DNA from: Turicibacter sp.
Lineage (GTDB): Bacteria > Bacillota > Clostridia > Lachnospirales > WQUN01
Length of the DNA stretch: 41,586 nt
Assembly: GCA_009778175.1 (NCBI GenBank)
Contig: WRKH01000319.1
Coordinates: 1-41,586 of the forward strand
Direction of reading: 5' to 3'
This document shows positions 8,049 to 15,953 of the stretch, piece by piece. How positions within the stretch are numbered: position 1 is the first letter of the stretch; each line of letters starts with the position of its first letter. A program made the translations under genes and the position numbers. The notes under the pieces are model-generated. The model was not told the DNA's origin. It did no database searches and saw only the letters and a program-made list of their open reading frames with translations.

Positions 8049-8077
8049 ATTGTATCATATTGAAATCAAAATGTCAA
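8049..8077 (-). promoter_or_regulatory. Promoter P2 upstream of the CRISPR-repeat-like unit
   Basis: Minus-strand TTGACA, exactly 17 bp, TACAAT, overlapping the end of the 8074-9006 gene. Its downstream leader is a near copy of that of P1, so promoter plus leader plus first unit were duplicated. Confidence 0.85.
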
Positions 8078-9006
8078 ATTTTTCTCCCCAATTTCAAAAA
8101 AGCCGATTTTGCCATGTTTAACAACCTGTGGTCGGTTTTCCAACTATCTAAATGCAACAAATTGAAAAAATAGTCGTGGTCAAATATAATTTTTTTACGC
8201 AAAATTTCTTGTTCGGTATTTTTGTGATAATCATAAATTTTAAAAACAACCTCACATGATTCCACGATTTCGCCATTTTGGGGTTCGCTCTTGTGGCCAG
8301 TAAAATGATGTTTCAACCTTGCCCTTGGGCGATTCTTAAAACCCGCTATCTGCACCGTTTTTGAATCCGAACCAGCAAATAATGTTCCATACTCTTTCTT
8401 TTTAAGTTCACTATACAAAAAGCTGTCTTTTTTAATGTGTTGCCCAAAAAGTTGCTGACTGTCTGTCATATACAAAAAGAAACACGGTATATTTTCGACA
8501 GTCGCACCTACGCAATCCCACGCATCCCATTTTATATATTCTTCCAACATCGAACCTAATAAGTTTTCGCTATAATTTATTCCCATTATTTTCTTGATTA
8601 AATGGGCTATTTTGTCAAAATTAAGCAAAAACATCTGTTTAATGGTTTCGCTACGGACATCTCCGCTTTTTCGTTTATCTTCTCTATTATACGTCTTTTT
8701 TATGCGATATGGACAGCTTTCGTAGGTCGCTTGATTGTGATTGGCGAGCGTTGGAATATTTCGCCCACAATGTTTTGCATAAGATTTTTGCGTGGCGTTT
8801 TTTCCCTGCCCGTCCGGCAGGCGGGTATAAAAACCTATGATTTGTACTGGATTCAAACAAGCAGGGCGTTTTGCATAGGCTTGGATTTTATTATTGACAG
8901 CCAAATATTGAGGTGGTTGTCTGCCAGTCGCCTCTTCAAACACGTTTTTTATTATGGGAATTTCTTTTTCAAGCCCCATTGGCGTTTTAATTAAGCAATA
9001 TCGCAA
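8074..9006 (-). CDS. Unknown two-gene cassette, large protein, copy B (intact)
   Basis: The ORF is open from 9090, but alignment with copy A and a GGGGGAA ribosome binding site point to a TTG start at 9006 (protein starting LRYCLIKTPMG, about 310 aa). It is clearly paralogous to the broken copy at 9463-10349: shared LRYC/MRYC start, PIIKxxFExATG, NPVxIxGFY, LLDNFDK/LLNFDKI, GATxxN and DxxYFFNxxxxxxW blocks. Both carry scattered Cys/His. I recognise no family. A 6-residue insertion (RLPDGQ) relative to copy A is encoded by palindromic element 2. It follows the small partner gene, as in copy A, so the pair is probably a functional unit. Confidence 0.75.
   Translation of the reverse strand: MRYCLIKTPMGLEKEIPIIKNVFEEATGRQPPQYLAVNNKIQAYAKRPACLNPVQIIGFYTRLPDGQGKNATQKSYAKHCGRNIPTLANHNQATYESCPYRIKKTYNREDKRKSGDVRSETIKQMFLLNFDKIAHLIKKIMGINYSENLLGSMLEEYIKWDAWDCVGATVENIPCFFLYMTDSQQLFGQHIKKDSFLYSELKKKEYGTLFAGSDSKTVQIAGFKNRPRARLKHHFTGHKSEPQNGEIVESCEVVFKIYDYHKNTEQEILRKKIIFDHDYFFNLLHLDSWKTDHRLLNMAKSAFLKLGRKI
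8805..8825. repeat. GC-rich palindromic element 2 inside a gene
   Basis: CCTGCC and GGCAGG flank CGTCC, followed by CGGG. It is translated in frame as RLPDGQ in the large cassette protein, at a place where paralogous copy A has no such residues, so it looks like an in-frame insertion. Confidence 0.6.
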
Positions 9007-9035
9007 GTTTTTTCCCCCAAAAAGCCATAGTTTTT

Positions 9036-9341
9036 TTACAACATATCTATCGTTGGATATAAATTTTTTATTTCGAACCACCAATCCCATGTTTTTTGTC
9101 CGTGGCTGTTATTGTTAAATATTTCGGGAATATAACCCTCTTTTTCGGCTATTTTTAGCAGTTGCAAAATTGTTGAAAGCCCGATTGATACAGTCTGCTC
9201 GCCCGTTTGCAAAGCAAAAACAAGATTTTATTGACATTCGCCACAAGCCTGTTCGATTACTGTCAAGCCGTCTGTTGAAATTGTCAAACGTTCGTTGAAT
9301 GCGTCTTGTAGCATTCTTTGTTTTAGCTGTTTTGCGGTCAT
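9036..9341 (-). pseudogene. Unknown two-gene cassette, small protein, copy B (in-frame stop)
   Basis: An ATG at 9341 behind AAAGGAGGGC opens MTAKQLKQRMLQDAFNERL, which aligns with MTMQEYRTKLLQDTFEKRA of the intact small gene at 10353-10625. After 37 codons a TAA at 9228-9230 interrupts the frame. Similarity then continues in the same frame: NLVFALQTGEQTVSIGLSTI aligns with PIIFALATKNGENFSVGLTTI, ending near WWFEIKNLYPTIDML at 9036. One substitution would restore the gene. It may be a pseudogene, a truncated 37-aa product, or a sequencing error. Confidence 0.75.
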
Positions 9342-9403
9342 GAATCGCCCTCCTTTCTATCTGTATATCAAGTGATTGATTACACACGCAACAGGATATT
9401 TAT

Positions 9404-9432
9404 ATTGTATCACACGATTTCCAAAAAGTCAA
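9404..9432 (-). promoter_or_regulatory. Promoter of cassette copy B
   Basis: Minus-strand TTGACT, 17 bp, TACAAT with a TG extension, placed about 60 bp before the small gene of copy B. Confidence 0.8.
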
Positions 9433-9462
9433 GTAAAAAATATGACATTTTTGTTACAGTTT

Positions 9463-10349
9463 TCAGCGAAACGAATCCGCAATATCCAAATGACGCTGTC
9501 CTCTTGGTTCAATTCTCCAAGTCTCAAAATTAACTATGTTGAAAAAATACTCAGTATCTATCAAAATATCTTCGCTGTAAATTTCGACATCATCCTGCCA
9601 TAATACAAATTTCAATCTTTCGGTTGCAGAACCGTTTTTAGGAATGGTTGAATGCCCCAAAAAAGCATATTCGACCTGCGTATATTTAGTAGTCAACAAT
9701 TTAACCGATTTGCTAGATTGCGGCTTAAAATATATGTTTTTGCAGTATTTTTTGAGAATTTTATGAATCCAACTATCGCTTTTGACTAAATGTCCGTAAA
9801 GCGTTTTGTTAAGCGATAAATACAGGAAAGTCCAAGCATAATTGTCTAATGTAGCCCCAATATAATTTGTGCCGTCCATAGCGAGATAATCACTCAACAT
9901 ATTTTTCAACGTATTATCCCCAAAAATCAGTCCTGTTTCCCTTTCCAAAAAATACACCACTTTATCAAAATTATCGAGCAAACGCTGCCTTATTTCCTTG
10001 GATAAATAATCCTTACTTTTGCCTGCCTGTCGGCAGACAGGGGCTTTCGGTCTTCCTTTTTATATTTTTGAGGCTTGGCGTAAATGCACAAATCATAGGC
10101 GGATTGGCTGTATTTTGGCATATTTTGTAACACCGCCTTTGTGTGCCGTTGATGAGGAGTGTATTTGCCGTGCTTGCTATAAAATCCTACGATAACTACT
10201 GGATTCTCGCAGTATGTGCATATTGCATATGCCTGTTTCTTTTCGCCTTGATAATACGGCTTTTTCACGCCTGTTGCACTCTCGAATTTTTCCTTTATTA
10301 TCGGAACAATTTTATTTCCCTCTTCTGCTCTTAGCTTACAATAACGCAT
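9463..10349 (-). pseudogene. Unknown two-gene cassette, large protein, copy A (frameshifted)
   Basis: The first part reads from ATG 10349 (MRYCKLRAEEGNKIVPIIKE). It leaves frame directly after a palindromic insertion at 10022-10044 and stops shortly after. The second part continues in another frame: KDYLSKEIRQRLLDNFDKVV aligns with GDVRSETIKQMFLLNFDKIA of copy B, and runs to 9463. A full ancestor would be about 295 aa. The insertion is the evident cause of the break. Function unknown. The gene starts 3 bp after its small partner. Confidence 0.8.
10022..10044. repeat. GC-rich palindromic element 3, at a frameshift
   Basis: CCTGTC and GACAGG flank GGCA, nested in an outer GCC/GGC palindrome. 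Read in the upstream frame it gives PLSADRQA. Copy B has nothing homologous at this point, and the downstream homologous frame is displaced. It therefore appears to have been inserted with a length that is not a multiple of three. Confidence 0.65.
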
Positions 10350-10352
10350 TTT

Positions 10353-10625
10353 TTACCTCAAATCCAATTTGTAATCGTTTCTGATTGCTAACCAAAATTC
10401 GCTGTCAATAGGCGGAATGTGAAATTCGTTCTCCGCTGTTTTCAAACATTTGAGAATTGTGGTCAATCCAACCGAAAAATTTTCGCCGTTTTTTGTGGCT
10501 AGTGCAAAAATTATCGGTTCATCACAGATTTCACATTCTTGCTGTGTTTGCGAATTTGGTGTAAATTCGGCTCGCTTTTCAAATGTATCTTGCAATAGTT
10601 TTGTGCGGTATTCTTGCATCGTCAT
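10353..10625 (-). CDS. Unknown two-gene cassette, small protein, copy A (intact)
   Basis: A 90-aa protein with ATG behind AAAGGAG. It contains a CEICDEPI motif that could form half of a metal site, and a central VGLTTILKCLKTAENEF helix. It is paralogous to the interrupted small gene at 9036-9341. It lies 3 bp before the large gene of copy A, implying coupled translation. I do not recognise the family. Confidence 0.8.
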   Translation of the reverse strand: MTMQEYRTKLLQDTFEKRAEFTPNSQTQQECEICDEPIIFALATKNGENFSVGLTTILKCLKTAENEFHIPPIDSEFWLAIRNDYKLDLR

Positions 10626-10643
10626 AGTTTTCTCCTTTCTACT

Positions 10644-10689
10644 CCAAAAAATATTTTTTCGCCCTCCGCAGTTACAATGGCAGAGGGCG
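10644..10689 (-). terminator. Probable terminator after the glycosidase gene
   Basis: CGCCCTC and GAGGGCG form a 7-bp GC-rich stem around a 16-base loop. On the minus strand it is followed by A-rich then T-rich sequence. It lies just after the stop at 10735 and before the small cassette gene. The T run is offset by about nine bases, so termination strength is uncertain. Confidence 0.5.
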
Positions 10690-10734
10690 AAATACTAATT
10701 TTCAAAAGAATTGACACAAATCAAATATTTTTAT

Positions 10735-11853
10735 CTAGCGATTAGTTATAGAAATAACGTCCTCGCCAAAACCAACATCGAATCCAAACTGATTCGCAAG
10801 CGAGGTCAAAGGAACGAATAATTCCCCACCTCGCATAAATGGAGCGGCTGGCAAAGGCTGTGCCGCCCCGCCAACTCCAATTTGGAACGTCGCAACTCCC
10901 TCTCGAAACGTCATAAAACTCTGCTGTGAGGGATTGACAACGAAAATCTCGCCAGTATTGGCGTTGCGGGCGGATGCGGCTCGCATATCCCACAACTGCG
11001 TTATCGAAATCGGCACAAACCAAACGTCATTCGCCACCACAGGCGAAACGCTAAGCGGTTGCCCGTTAAATTGCACCGAAACAGCACTCGGCACGGACGT
11101 GCGATTGTTCGTGATAACCGCCACGGACGCAAGTTGCCGTCCTGGCGTATTTAACAGCGTTCCGTTCCGCCACAAGCCCACGGACGCACCGCCGTCAATA
11201 TTTACCGCATTAGTCAACCCAAACGCCTGCGCAATATCCTGTAATTGAGCAATATTCGTGTTCGGCACGTTGCCCACGACAAATATACCGTCCGCACGTT
11301 GACCCATGAACGCCCGAAACGCTCGTGCGTTCAAAAACGCCGAATCCATAGCAGGTGTGGGCTGTACGTTGAATCTTGCGCCATTCTGCACAAGGAACGG
11401 ATACGCCTCAAATGCCGATTGCAAATCCGAAGGAATGCTCCACGTGGACAAACCGCCCTCATTTAGGCTAAATTGGTTCTGCCAGTCGAACGTCGCCGCC
11501 CAATGAAACCAATCCTCGCCGCCATCGTCCAACGCACCCTGCGACAGCAACGCTCCAACCACGGAGTTATCCCCTGTTGACCGCAAATAATTGACTGGGA
11601 AAATAATTAAATCGTCCCCAGCCATATCCGCCAAAGCCGCCGCAAATTCGGGCAAAGTTGCCGTCTGTCTGCCGAGCAGTGTTTGGGCTGAAAATGCGTA
11701 AATATTGTAATTTTGGTTCAAATCGACCTCGATATACGATACATTTCGGTTGCCGCCGCTAGTTTGCACCTCACGGCTCGCCGCTTGCACTGAAACGCCC
11801 AACAATAGTGTGAATAATATCACAAAATTTAGTATTTTTGCTATTTTTAGCAT
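10735..11853 (-). CDS. Exported phosphodiester-glycosidase-like (NAGPA/DUF2233) protein with Cu-amine-oxidase-N-like tail
   Basis: A 372-aa protein starting at ATG behind CAGGAGG. Residues 1-24 form a signal peptide ending near VQA. The central part (about 60-255) resembles the phosphodiester glycosidase/NAGPA fold: VNYLRSTGDNSVVGALLSQG early, then AVNIDGGASVGLWRNG at about 215-230, the conserved DGG-S core. The last 115 residues resemble the copper-amine-oxidase N-terminal-like domain used for cell-wall association (FVPLTSLANQFGFDV). It probably acts outside the cell on wall or surface glycans, which is inference from the family. It has its own promoter and a possible terminator, like an independent cargo unit. 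Confidence 0.8.
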   Translation of the reverse strand: MLKIAKILNFVILFTLLLGVSVQAASREVQTSGGNRNVSYIEVDLNQNYNIYAFSAQTLLGRQTATLPEFAAALADMAGDDLIIFPVNYLRSTGDNSVVGALLSQGALDDGGEDWFHWAATFDWQNQFSLNEGGLSTWSIPSDLQSAFEAYPFLVQNGARFNVQPTPAMDSAFLNARAFRAFMGQRADGIFVVGNVPNTNIAQLQDIAQAFGLTNAVNIDGGASVGLWRNGTLLNTPGRQLASVAVITNNRTSVPSAVSVQFNGQPLSVSPVVANDVWFVPISITQLWDMRAASARNANTGEIFVVNPSQQSFMTFREGVATFQIGVGGAAQPLPAAPFMRGGELFVPLTSLANQFGFDVGFGEDVISITNR

Positions 11854-11912
11854 AGTTTCCTCCTGTTTTTGAGATTTTTTAATCCTTGATTTGCTGTCAA
11901 CTCAATACAGAT

Positions 11913-11941
11913 ATTATATCATGGTCAATTTCAAAAGTCAA
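11913..11941 (-). promoter_or_regulatory. Promoter of the glycosidase gene
   Basis: Minus-strand TTGACT, 17 bp, TATAAT with a TG extension, about 60 bp before the start codon. Confidence 0.85.
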
Positions 11942-11950
11942 TGGGGAATA

Positions 11951-12949
11951 TTAAATTTTTGTTAAATCTCTTTCTTTTGAGTATATCTCAATCTGTTTTT
12001 CGAGTGAAATGTCGTTGATTAAAACAATTTTATCCGCCAAAATAGCGTTTTCGAGGTCGGTTGCTACTGCCACAAATTCCACTAATTTTACACGTATATC
12101 TAAAACCAAATCTTGAATTTCGTCCATGAACGATTGTTCTTTTTGGCTTGCCTGTGTGATTTGTTCATTCAAAAGATTTAACAAATTTGTTCTTTGCAAA
12201 ACTGTATCTGCAACAGGAATACCCGTACTAGTCAAGTTTATGTTAGTTTTAACGCCGTTTATCAATGTCCAAGGTTCATTTTCGTCAAATTCCGTATTTG
12301 TGGGTGTTTCGGAAATGCGTTCCGTTAATTCCCAAATCCAACAATCATTGACGTTGTACAGTGTTTCGCAATTATTTAGTATGAAATTCAAGTAATCGTG
12401 CAAAATTCGATATAATCCTCTATACGTATCAGAAAGAGCCTTGCGTTTGCCGTAAAATAGCCTTTCTAAGCAATCCATCGGCACGTCTGCCACATGGTTA
12501 AAAAATAATTCACTCGCAAATATTCTGTTAAAATTATCTTCGAGAAAAGTGTGTAATTTCAGCATATTTTGCTTGCGTATAACTAAATCGGATTTTGATG
12601 TTGGAATATTCGATAATTTATCAATTACGTGCAAATGCAAAGAGGTTGTAATTAGGTCGCCGATATACGTTTTTATCTGCTCTAATTCAGCAATTTTGCG
12701 TTCGTGGCGTTTTTCTTTTACTATGTGAAGTTTTGTATCTAGGTGCAGTTTGTTTGCCTGCATAAAGGCTATATATACGGCTAATGCGGAGATTGAACCG
12801 CCGAATATTGCCGTTGTTATTATAGCCCAACCGTTTGCGACTTCTCCGAAAAGTAGACCGCTTAGCAAGGATAGCAGGTTAATCAACCACGATAGCAAAA
12901 CAATCCCAACAATCACGAGAAAAATGCTTGTTATTATTTTTAATTTCAT
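11951..12949 (-). CDS. Membrane protein of unknown function
   Basis: A 332-aa protein starting at ATG behind AAGGAGG. Two hydrophobic segments lie at residues about 5-33 and 40-63, followed by a basic stretch (HIVKEKRHERK) and a long helical cytoplasmic domain to the end. No catalytic motif is evident. The shape, two membrane helices plus a helical soluble domain, is seen in some phage-defence and abortive-infection proteins, but I cannot assign a family. It lies just after the hairpin that closes the Rpn gene, so it may be expressed by read-through. Confidence 0.65.
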   Translation of the reverse strand: MKLKIITSIFLVIVGIVLLSWLINLLSLLSGLLFGEVANGWAIITTAIFGGSISALAVYIAFMQANKLHLDTKLHIVKEKRHERKIAELEQIKTYIGDLITTSLHLHVIDKLSNIPTSKSDLVIRKQNMLKLHTFLEDNFNRIFASELFFNHVADVPMDCLERLFYGKRKALSDTYRGLYRILHDYLNFILNNCETLYNVNDCWIWELTERISETPTNTEFDENEPWTLINGVKTNINLTSTGIPVADTVLQRTNLLNLLNEQITQASQKEQSFMDEIQDLVLDIRVKLVEFVAVATDLENAILADKIVLINDISLEKQIEIYSKERDLTKI

Positions 12950-12964
12950 GTTTCCTCCTTAAAG

Positions 12965-12997
12965 AGCCACAAGGGGCAGTAGTTGCCCCTTGTGGCT
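12965..12997 (-). terminator. Terminator after Rpn-family gene
   Basis: A perfect 14-bp stem (AGCCACAAGGGGCA with TGCCCCTTGTGGCT) around a 5-base loop, followed on the minus strand by CTTT. It lies between the Rpn-type gene and the membrane protein gene. Confidence 0.75.
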
Positions 12998-13057
12998 GTC
13001 GTTAAAGTTGTTTGCGTGATGGACTTTGCCGTCCGTTCCGATTGCTTTGTTCGCCAT

Positions 13058-14119
13058 TTACCTATCCTGCCCTCGACTCTTCTTCTTTTGGGCTTTGGCT
13101 AGTTGGGCTTGTAGGTCTTTTAGTTGCTTTTCCAACTCTAGCCTTGCCTGTTGCTCCTTTTGCCTTGCTTGTTGCTCGGTTTGTAGCTTGCTTTGCAAGG
13201 TTTGATTGTTGCTTTGCAAGGTTTGGATGTTTTTCTTAAAGTTAGCAATAGTGGGTTTTAAAGATTCTCTCCCCTGTTCAACCGCCTGATCCCAAGCACT
13301 CACATATGGTTCTCTGGACACGTTTAACATCTTTTCAATTTCCTCTCTAACAGGATTATCCTGTGCGATATACTCGTTTTTTAGTCCCATTATCATGGCT
13401 TTTAGGGCTAAATCTGTTCCGATTACTATTTTTTGGGAAATTTTCCTATCTGCCAAAAGTCGCTCTATGACACTGTCAATATTCTTTATCTCTTCGACAA
13501 ATTCCATGCCCAACTGTCCGTCTGATGGATTTTTAGCAAATCCATGCTTAAATTTATTCAGCAAAAAAGGCAATAATAGGGCTTTCCCGTCTTTGGATAA
13601 CGTCTGCACAGTTTCTTCCCATAGCTTAATTACAGGGATTTTTTGCACCAATTCTTCCTTACCCAATACGTATTTTACCACGTATTCATTAGGTATTTGG
13701 TCGCTTTTATCAATCTGAATCAAAATTGCTTGTGGCAAAGGAATTGTTACTTCGTGTTGATTGACCATGTTCTTGTTCGCCAAATCCTGCAACACGCCGT
13801 GCAACTCATATTTAACTAATCGTAGCAACATGATTTCATCGTGCGTTGTCTGTGCCTCGAACAAGAATTTGTCGCCGTTAATGCTAAGCGGCAAATCCCG
13901 TCGCAAATCGGTCTCCATGTTGCCCGTAACTTCGCCGTCCGTGTTGAGCAAATCCTTTAAATCGTTGGCATCGAAGCTAACGATTGCGGTTACTGGGTCG
14001 TAATTCGTGCCCAAAAGGTCATTTACAAGTTTGACCGTTTCGGGTGGGTCGCACCTCAACATATCTAATATTGCATCATGCGTTACCAGTTTCTTCCGCC
14101 TATCCTCTTTATTCTCCAT
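13058..14119 (-). CDS. Rpn-family PD-(D/E)XK nuclease/transposase-like protein
   Basis: A 353-aa protein. Residues about 10-250 match the Rpn/PDDEXK_2 family, linked to recombination-promoting nucleases and transposase-like proteins. A DLLGTNYDPVT N-terminal motif is followed by an aspartate-containing strand (LRRDLPLSINGDKFLFEAQ) and the ExQ signature FEAQTTHDEIMLLRLVKYE near residues 85-105. A C-terminal coiled coil rich in EQQARQ repeats follows (about 275-345). The last residues are basic, KKKSRGQDR, like several other cargo proteins here. It is flanked by its own promoter and terminator. It could be a mobile nuclease or a defence protein. Confidence 0.8.
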   Translation of the reverse strand: MENKEDRRKKLVTHDAILDMLRCDPPETVKLVNDLLGTNYDPVTAIVSFDANDLKDLLNTDGEVTGNMETDLRRDLPLSINGDKFLFEAQTTHDEIMLLRLVKYELHGVLQDLANKNMVNQHEVTIPLPQAILIQIDKSDQIPNEYVVKYVLGKEELVQKIPVIKLWEETVQTLSKDGKALLLPFLLNKFKHGFAKNPSDGQLGMEFVEEIKNIDSVIERLLADRKISQKIVIGTDLALKAMIMGLKNEYIAQDNPVREEIEKMLNVSREPYVSAWDQAVEQGRESLKPTIANFKKNIQTLQSNNQTLQSKLQTEQQARQKEQQARLELEKQLKDLQAQLAKAQKKKSRGQDR

Positions 14120-14170
14120 TTTTATACCGTTCGCCCTCGTGCAAACGCCGTGAGCAACTTCCTTTATTAT

Positions 14171-14199
14171 ATTGTAATCGGACTTTACAAAAAAGTCAA
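14171..14199 (-). promoter_or_regulatory. Promoter of the Rpn-family gene
   Basis: Minus-strand TTGACT, 17 bp, TACAAT, about 50 bp before the start codon of the nuclease and overlapping the end of the acetyltransferase gene. Confidence 0.78.
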
Positions 14200-14780
14200 C
14201 AAAAAATTTTTTGATATTTCGCTAAATCCAATTTTATGTCCCTACCGTTAATTTCAAAGCCAAAACGTCTATAAAATCGCACTAATTGCTCACTATACCG
14301 TGCCTTTTTGGCGGTTACAGTTTTTGCTCCCAAATTTATCACATAGTTCAAGTATATTTTCAGCAAATGCGAACCTAATCCCAAATTTTGGAAGTCACTT
14401 TCGATTTCAATAAGTTCCAAAAGTCCCTTTTTCTGCCATTCAGTCTCTTGAAAAGCATTGTCAAAGAACGCTCCTTTGAGACAGCCTATTTCTTTGCGAT
14501 CGTTTTCGTGCGAAACAAACACCCTAAACCAGCAATATATCATTCTAAGGTTACGGTCGAGCGTCTGTTCATAGGTTACATAAAAGGAATACTCGTTATC
14601 TTTGTAATCAAAAACGCCTGTATCTACAACGGATTGCATAACAAAAGACTCGCTTGTTTTTGGCGTTTCGCTCCAACTGATATTGTTAAGTTGTGATGTC
14701 TGCTCGTTAAAAAGATTGACGTTACTGGAAAAGTTCCTGTTTTTCCGCTCTTTCTTGAATAGTCGCAATAAATTTTTCAT
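14196..14780 (-). CDS. GNAT-family acetyltransferase
   Basis: The start is set at ATG 14780 (MKNLLRLFKKERKNRNF) because GGAGGAGAAG precedes it, although the frame opens upstream. The product is about 194 aa. The C-terminal half shows the acetyl-CoA-binding signature of GNAT enzymes, FQNLGLGSHLLKIYLNYV, then ARYSEQLVRFYRRFGFEI. The substrate is unknown. The start overlaps the end of the preceding gene by 59 bp, so the two are translated from one message. Confidence 0.8.
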   Translation of the reverse strand: MKNLLRLFKKERKNRNFSSNVNLFNEQTSQLNNISWSETPKTSESFVMQSVVDTGVFDYKDNEYSFYVTYEQTLDRNLRMIYCWFRVFVSHENDRKEIGCLKGAFFDNAFQETEWQKKGLLELIEIESDFQNLGLGSHLLKIYLNYVINLGAKTVTAKKARYSEQLVRFYRRFGFEINGRDIKLDLAKYQKIFC

Positions 14781-15240
14781 ACTTCTCCTCCACATCTCCA
14801 CGAAAGCGATTCTTGCGATCATCGTACAAAAATCGCTTGTTCCACTCAACTGTCCCTACTAGTAATCTTAACAGATTTTGCCAAGCATAGCAATAGAGCG
14901 GGTGGTTTATGCGGTTGGTAATGCTTAAAATATCCTCAAACAGAGTGATTGTGGTGTGTTCTATGCGACCTTTATCTTGGGAAAGGAATGTATAAATGTG
15001 TTCATTCGCTCGCAACTCGATTGGAATGTCGGCAAGTTCGATTTTTTCGTATGCCAGCATATCAATCAAAATCTGTGAAGTCTCGAAGACATAGTAAGAA
15101 TGGTATTCCAACAAGGAGTCTGCACGTAGTGCGTTTAGACTGAGAGACTCAATTTTCGAGATTTCTTGGCTTGTTTTGGCTATCAGAGCTTTTAGGGTGG
15201 ATAACCGTTTTTCAAATGGTGTTTTTACCAATTTCATCAT
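14722..15240 (-). CDS. Conserved-looking helical protein, unknown
   Basis: The start is set at ATG 15240 (MMKLVKTPFEKR) because AGGAGGAAC precedes it; the upstream part of the open frame runs through a terminator hairpin. The product is about 172 aa, soluble and helical, with no motif I can assign (NHPLYCYAWQNLLRLLVGTV is its most distinctive stretch). It overlaps the downstream acetyltransferase start, suggesting translational coupling and a joint role. Confidence 0.7.
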   Translation of the reverse strand: MMKLVKTPFEKRLSTLKALIAKTSQEISKIESLSLNALRADSLLEYHSYYVFETSQILIDMLAYEKIELADIPIELRANEHIYTFLSQDKGRIEHTTITLFEDILSITNRINHPLYCYAWQNLLRLLVGTVEWNKRFLYDDRKNRFRGDVEEKYEKFIATIQERAEKQELFQ

Positions 15241-15260
15241 TAATAAGTTCCTCCTAATAA

Positions 15261-15290
15261 AGCAAGGCGGTTTTTTAAGACCGCCTTGCT
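15261..15290 (-). terminator. Terminator or attenuator between acetyltransferase genes
   Basis: A perfect 10-bp stem (AGCAAGGCGG with CCGCCTTGCT) around a 10-base loop rich in A/T. It closes the long operon that starts near 20419 and lies immediately before the ribosome binding site of the 14722-15240 gene. The trailing T run is short, so some read-through is likely. Confidence 0.75.
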
Positions 15291-15329
15291 GAAAATGTGC
15301 GTTACAGCGGCAGCTATTTACTGATTTTG

Positions 15330-15935
15330 TCAACCACGTATATTAAACTCCATTTGCCTCTCACGTGGATCTCTCGCAAGAATCTCTTTACTAATCCATC
15401 TAGCAGGAACACAGCCCAATGATGTGTAGAAACGCTGAGTTTCTCTTGAAAATCCAGATTGAATATAGATTTTATGCGCAAAAGATTCTTTGGCTACTTT
15501 TTCTTCCACCATAGTAAATAGTGTTCTGCCGACACCTCGATGCCGATAGGCTTCTGAAACATAAAACCATCTTAATTCTACATACTCGTTGCAATCCCCG
15601 AAAAGTCGTTTGTTTGCCAAAATATAGCCCATCAACTTTTCTCCGTCAAATGCCCCAAATGCCCAACCTTTGTTGTGTATTAAAGCATCCACTAAATAAA
15701 TTTCCCGTTCTAGGCGTTCCTGCTCAGTCCAATCATAAATAATATCGCAATCTACCAATTTATTGTAGTTTTGCACTTCGTCGTATGTCCACATCTTCTC
15801 GATTTTTTGATGTCGATTGATATGTTTTAACATACCAATACGTGCATCGTAGACTGTTAATTGTCTGAGTTCTATCTTAAAGGATTTTCCTGGCCATGGG
15901 ATAAGCACAATTTTGTGTGGATTAATGTCTTCCAT
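15330..15935 (-). CDS. GNAT-family acetyltransferase
   Basis: ATG at 15935 (MEDINPHKIVLIPWPG) is preferred to the one nine bases upstream because AAAGGAG then has proper spacing. It encodes about 201 aa. GNAT signature: LRWFYVSEAYRHRGVGRTLF, then KIYIQSGFSRETQRFYTSLG. The substrate cannot be told. It is the last gene of the operon that includes the sortase and the HipA-like kinase. Confidence 0.85.
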   Translation of the reverse strand: MEDINPHKIVLIPWPGKSFKIELRQLTVYDARIGMLKHINRHQKIEKMWTYDEVQNYNKLVDCDIIYDWTEQERLEREIYLVDALIHNKGWAFGAFDGEKLMGYILANKRLFGDCNEYVELRWFYVSEAYRHRGVGRTLFTMVEEKVAKESFAHKIYIQSGFSRETQRFYTSLGCVPARWISKEILARDPRERQMEFNIRG

Positions 15936-15953
15936 ATGCTTCATCTCCTTTCA

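Noticed and set aside
9115-9387. 90-codon minus-strand frame beginning MCNQSLDIQIERR
   Set aside because: It overlaps, in another frame, the interrupted small cassette gene whose homology to 10353-10625 is clear, and its start lies near the promoter with no ribosome binding site.
12965-12997. Long perfect hairpin as an insertion-sequence end or attC-like site
   Set aside because: It has the length and place of a terminator after the Rpn gene, with no transposase or integrase nearby.
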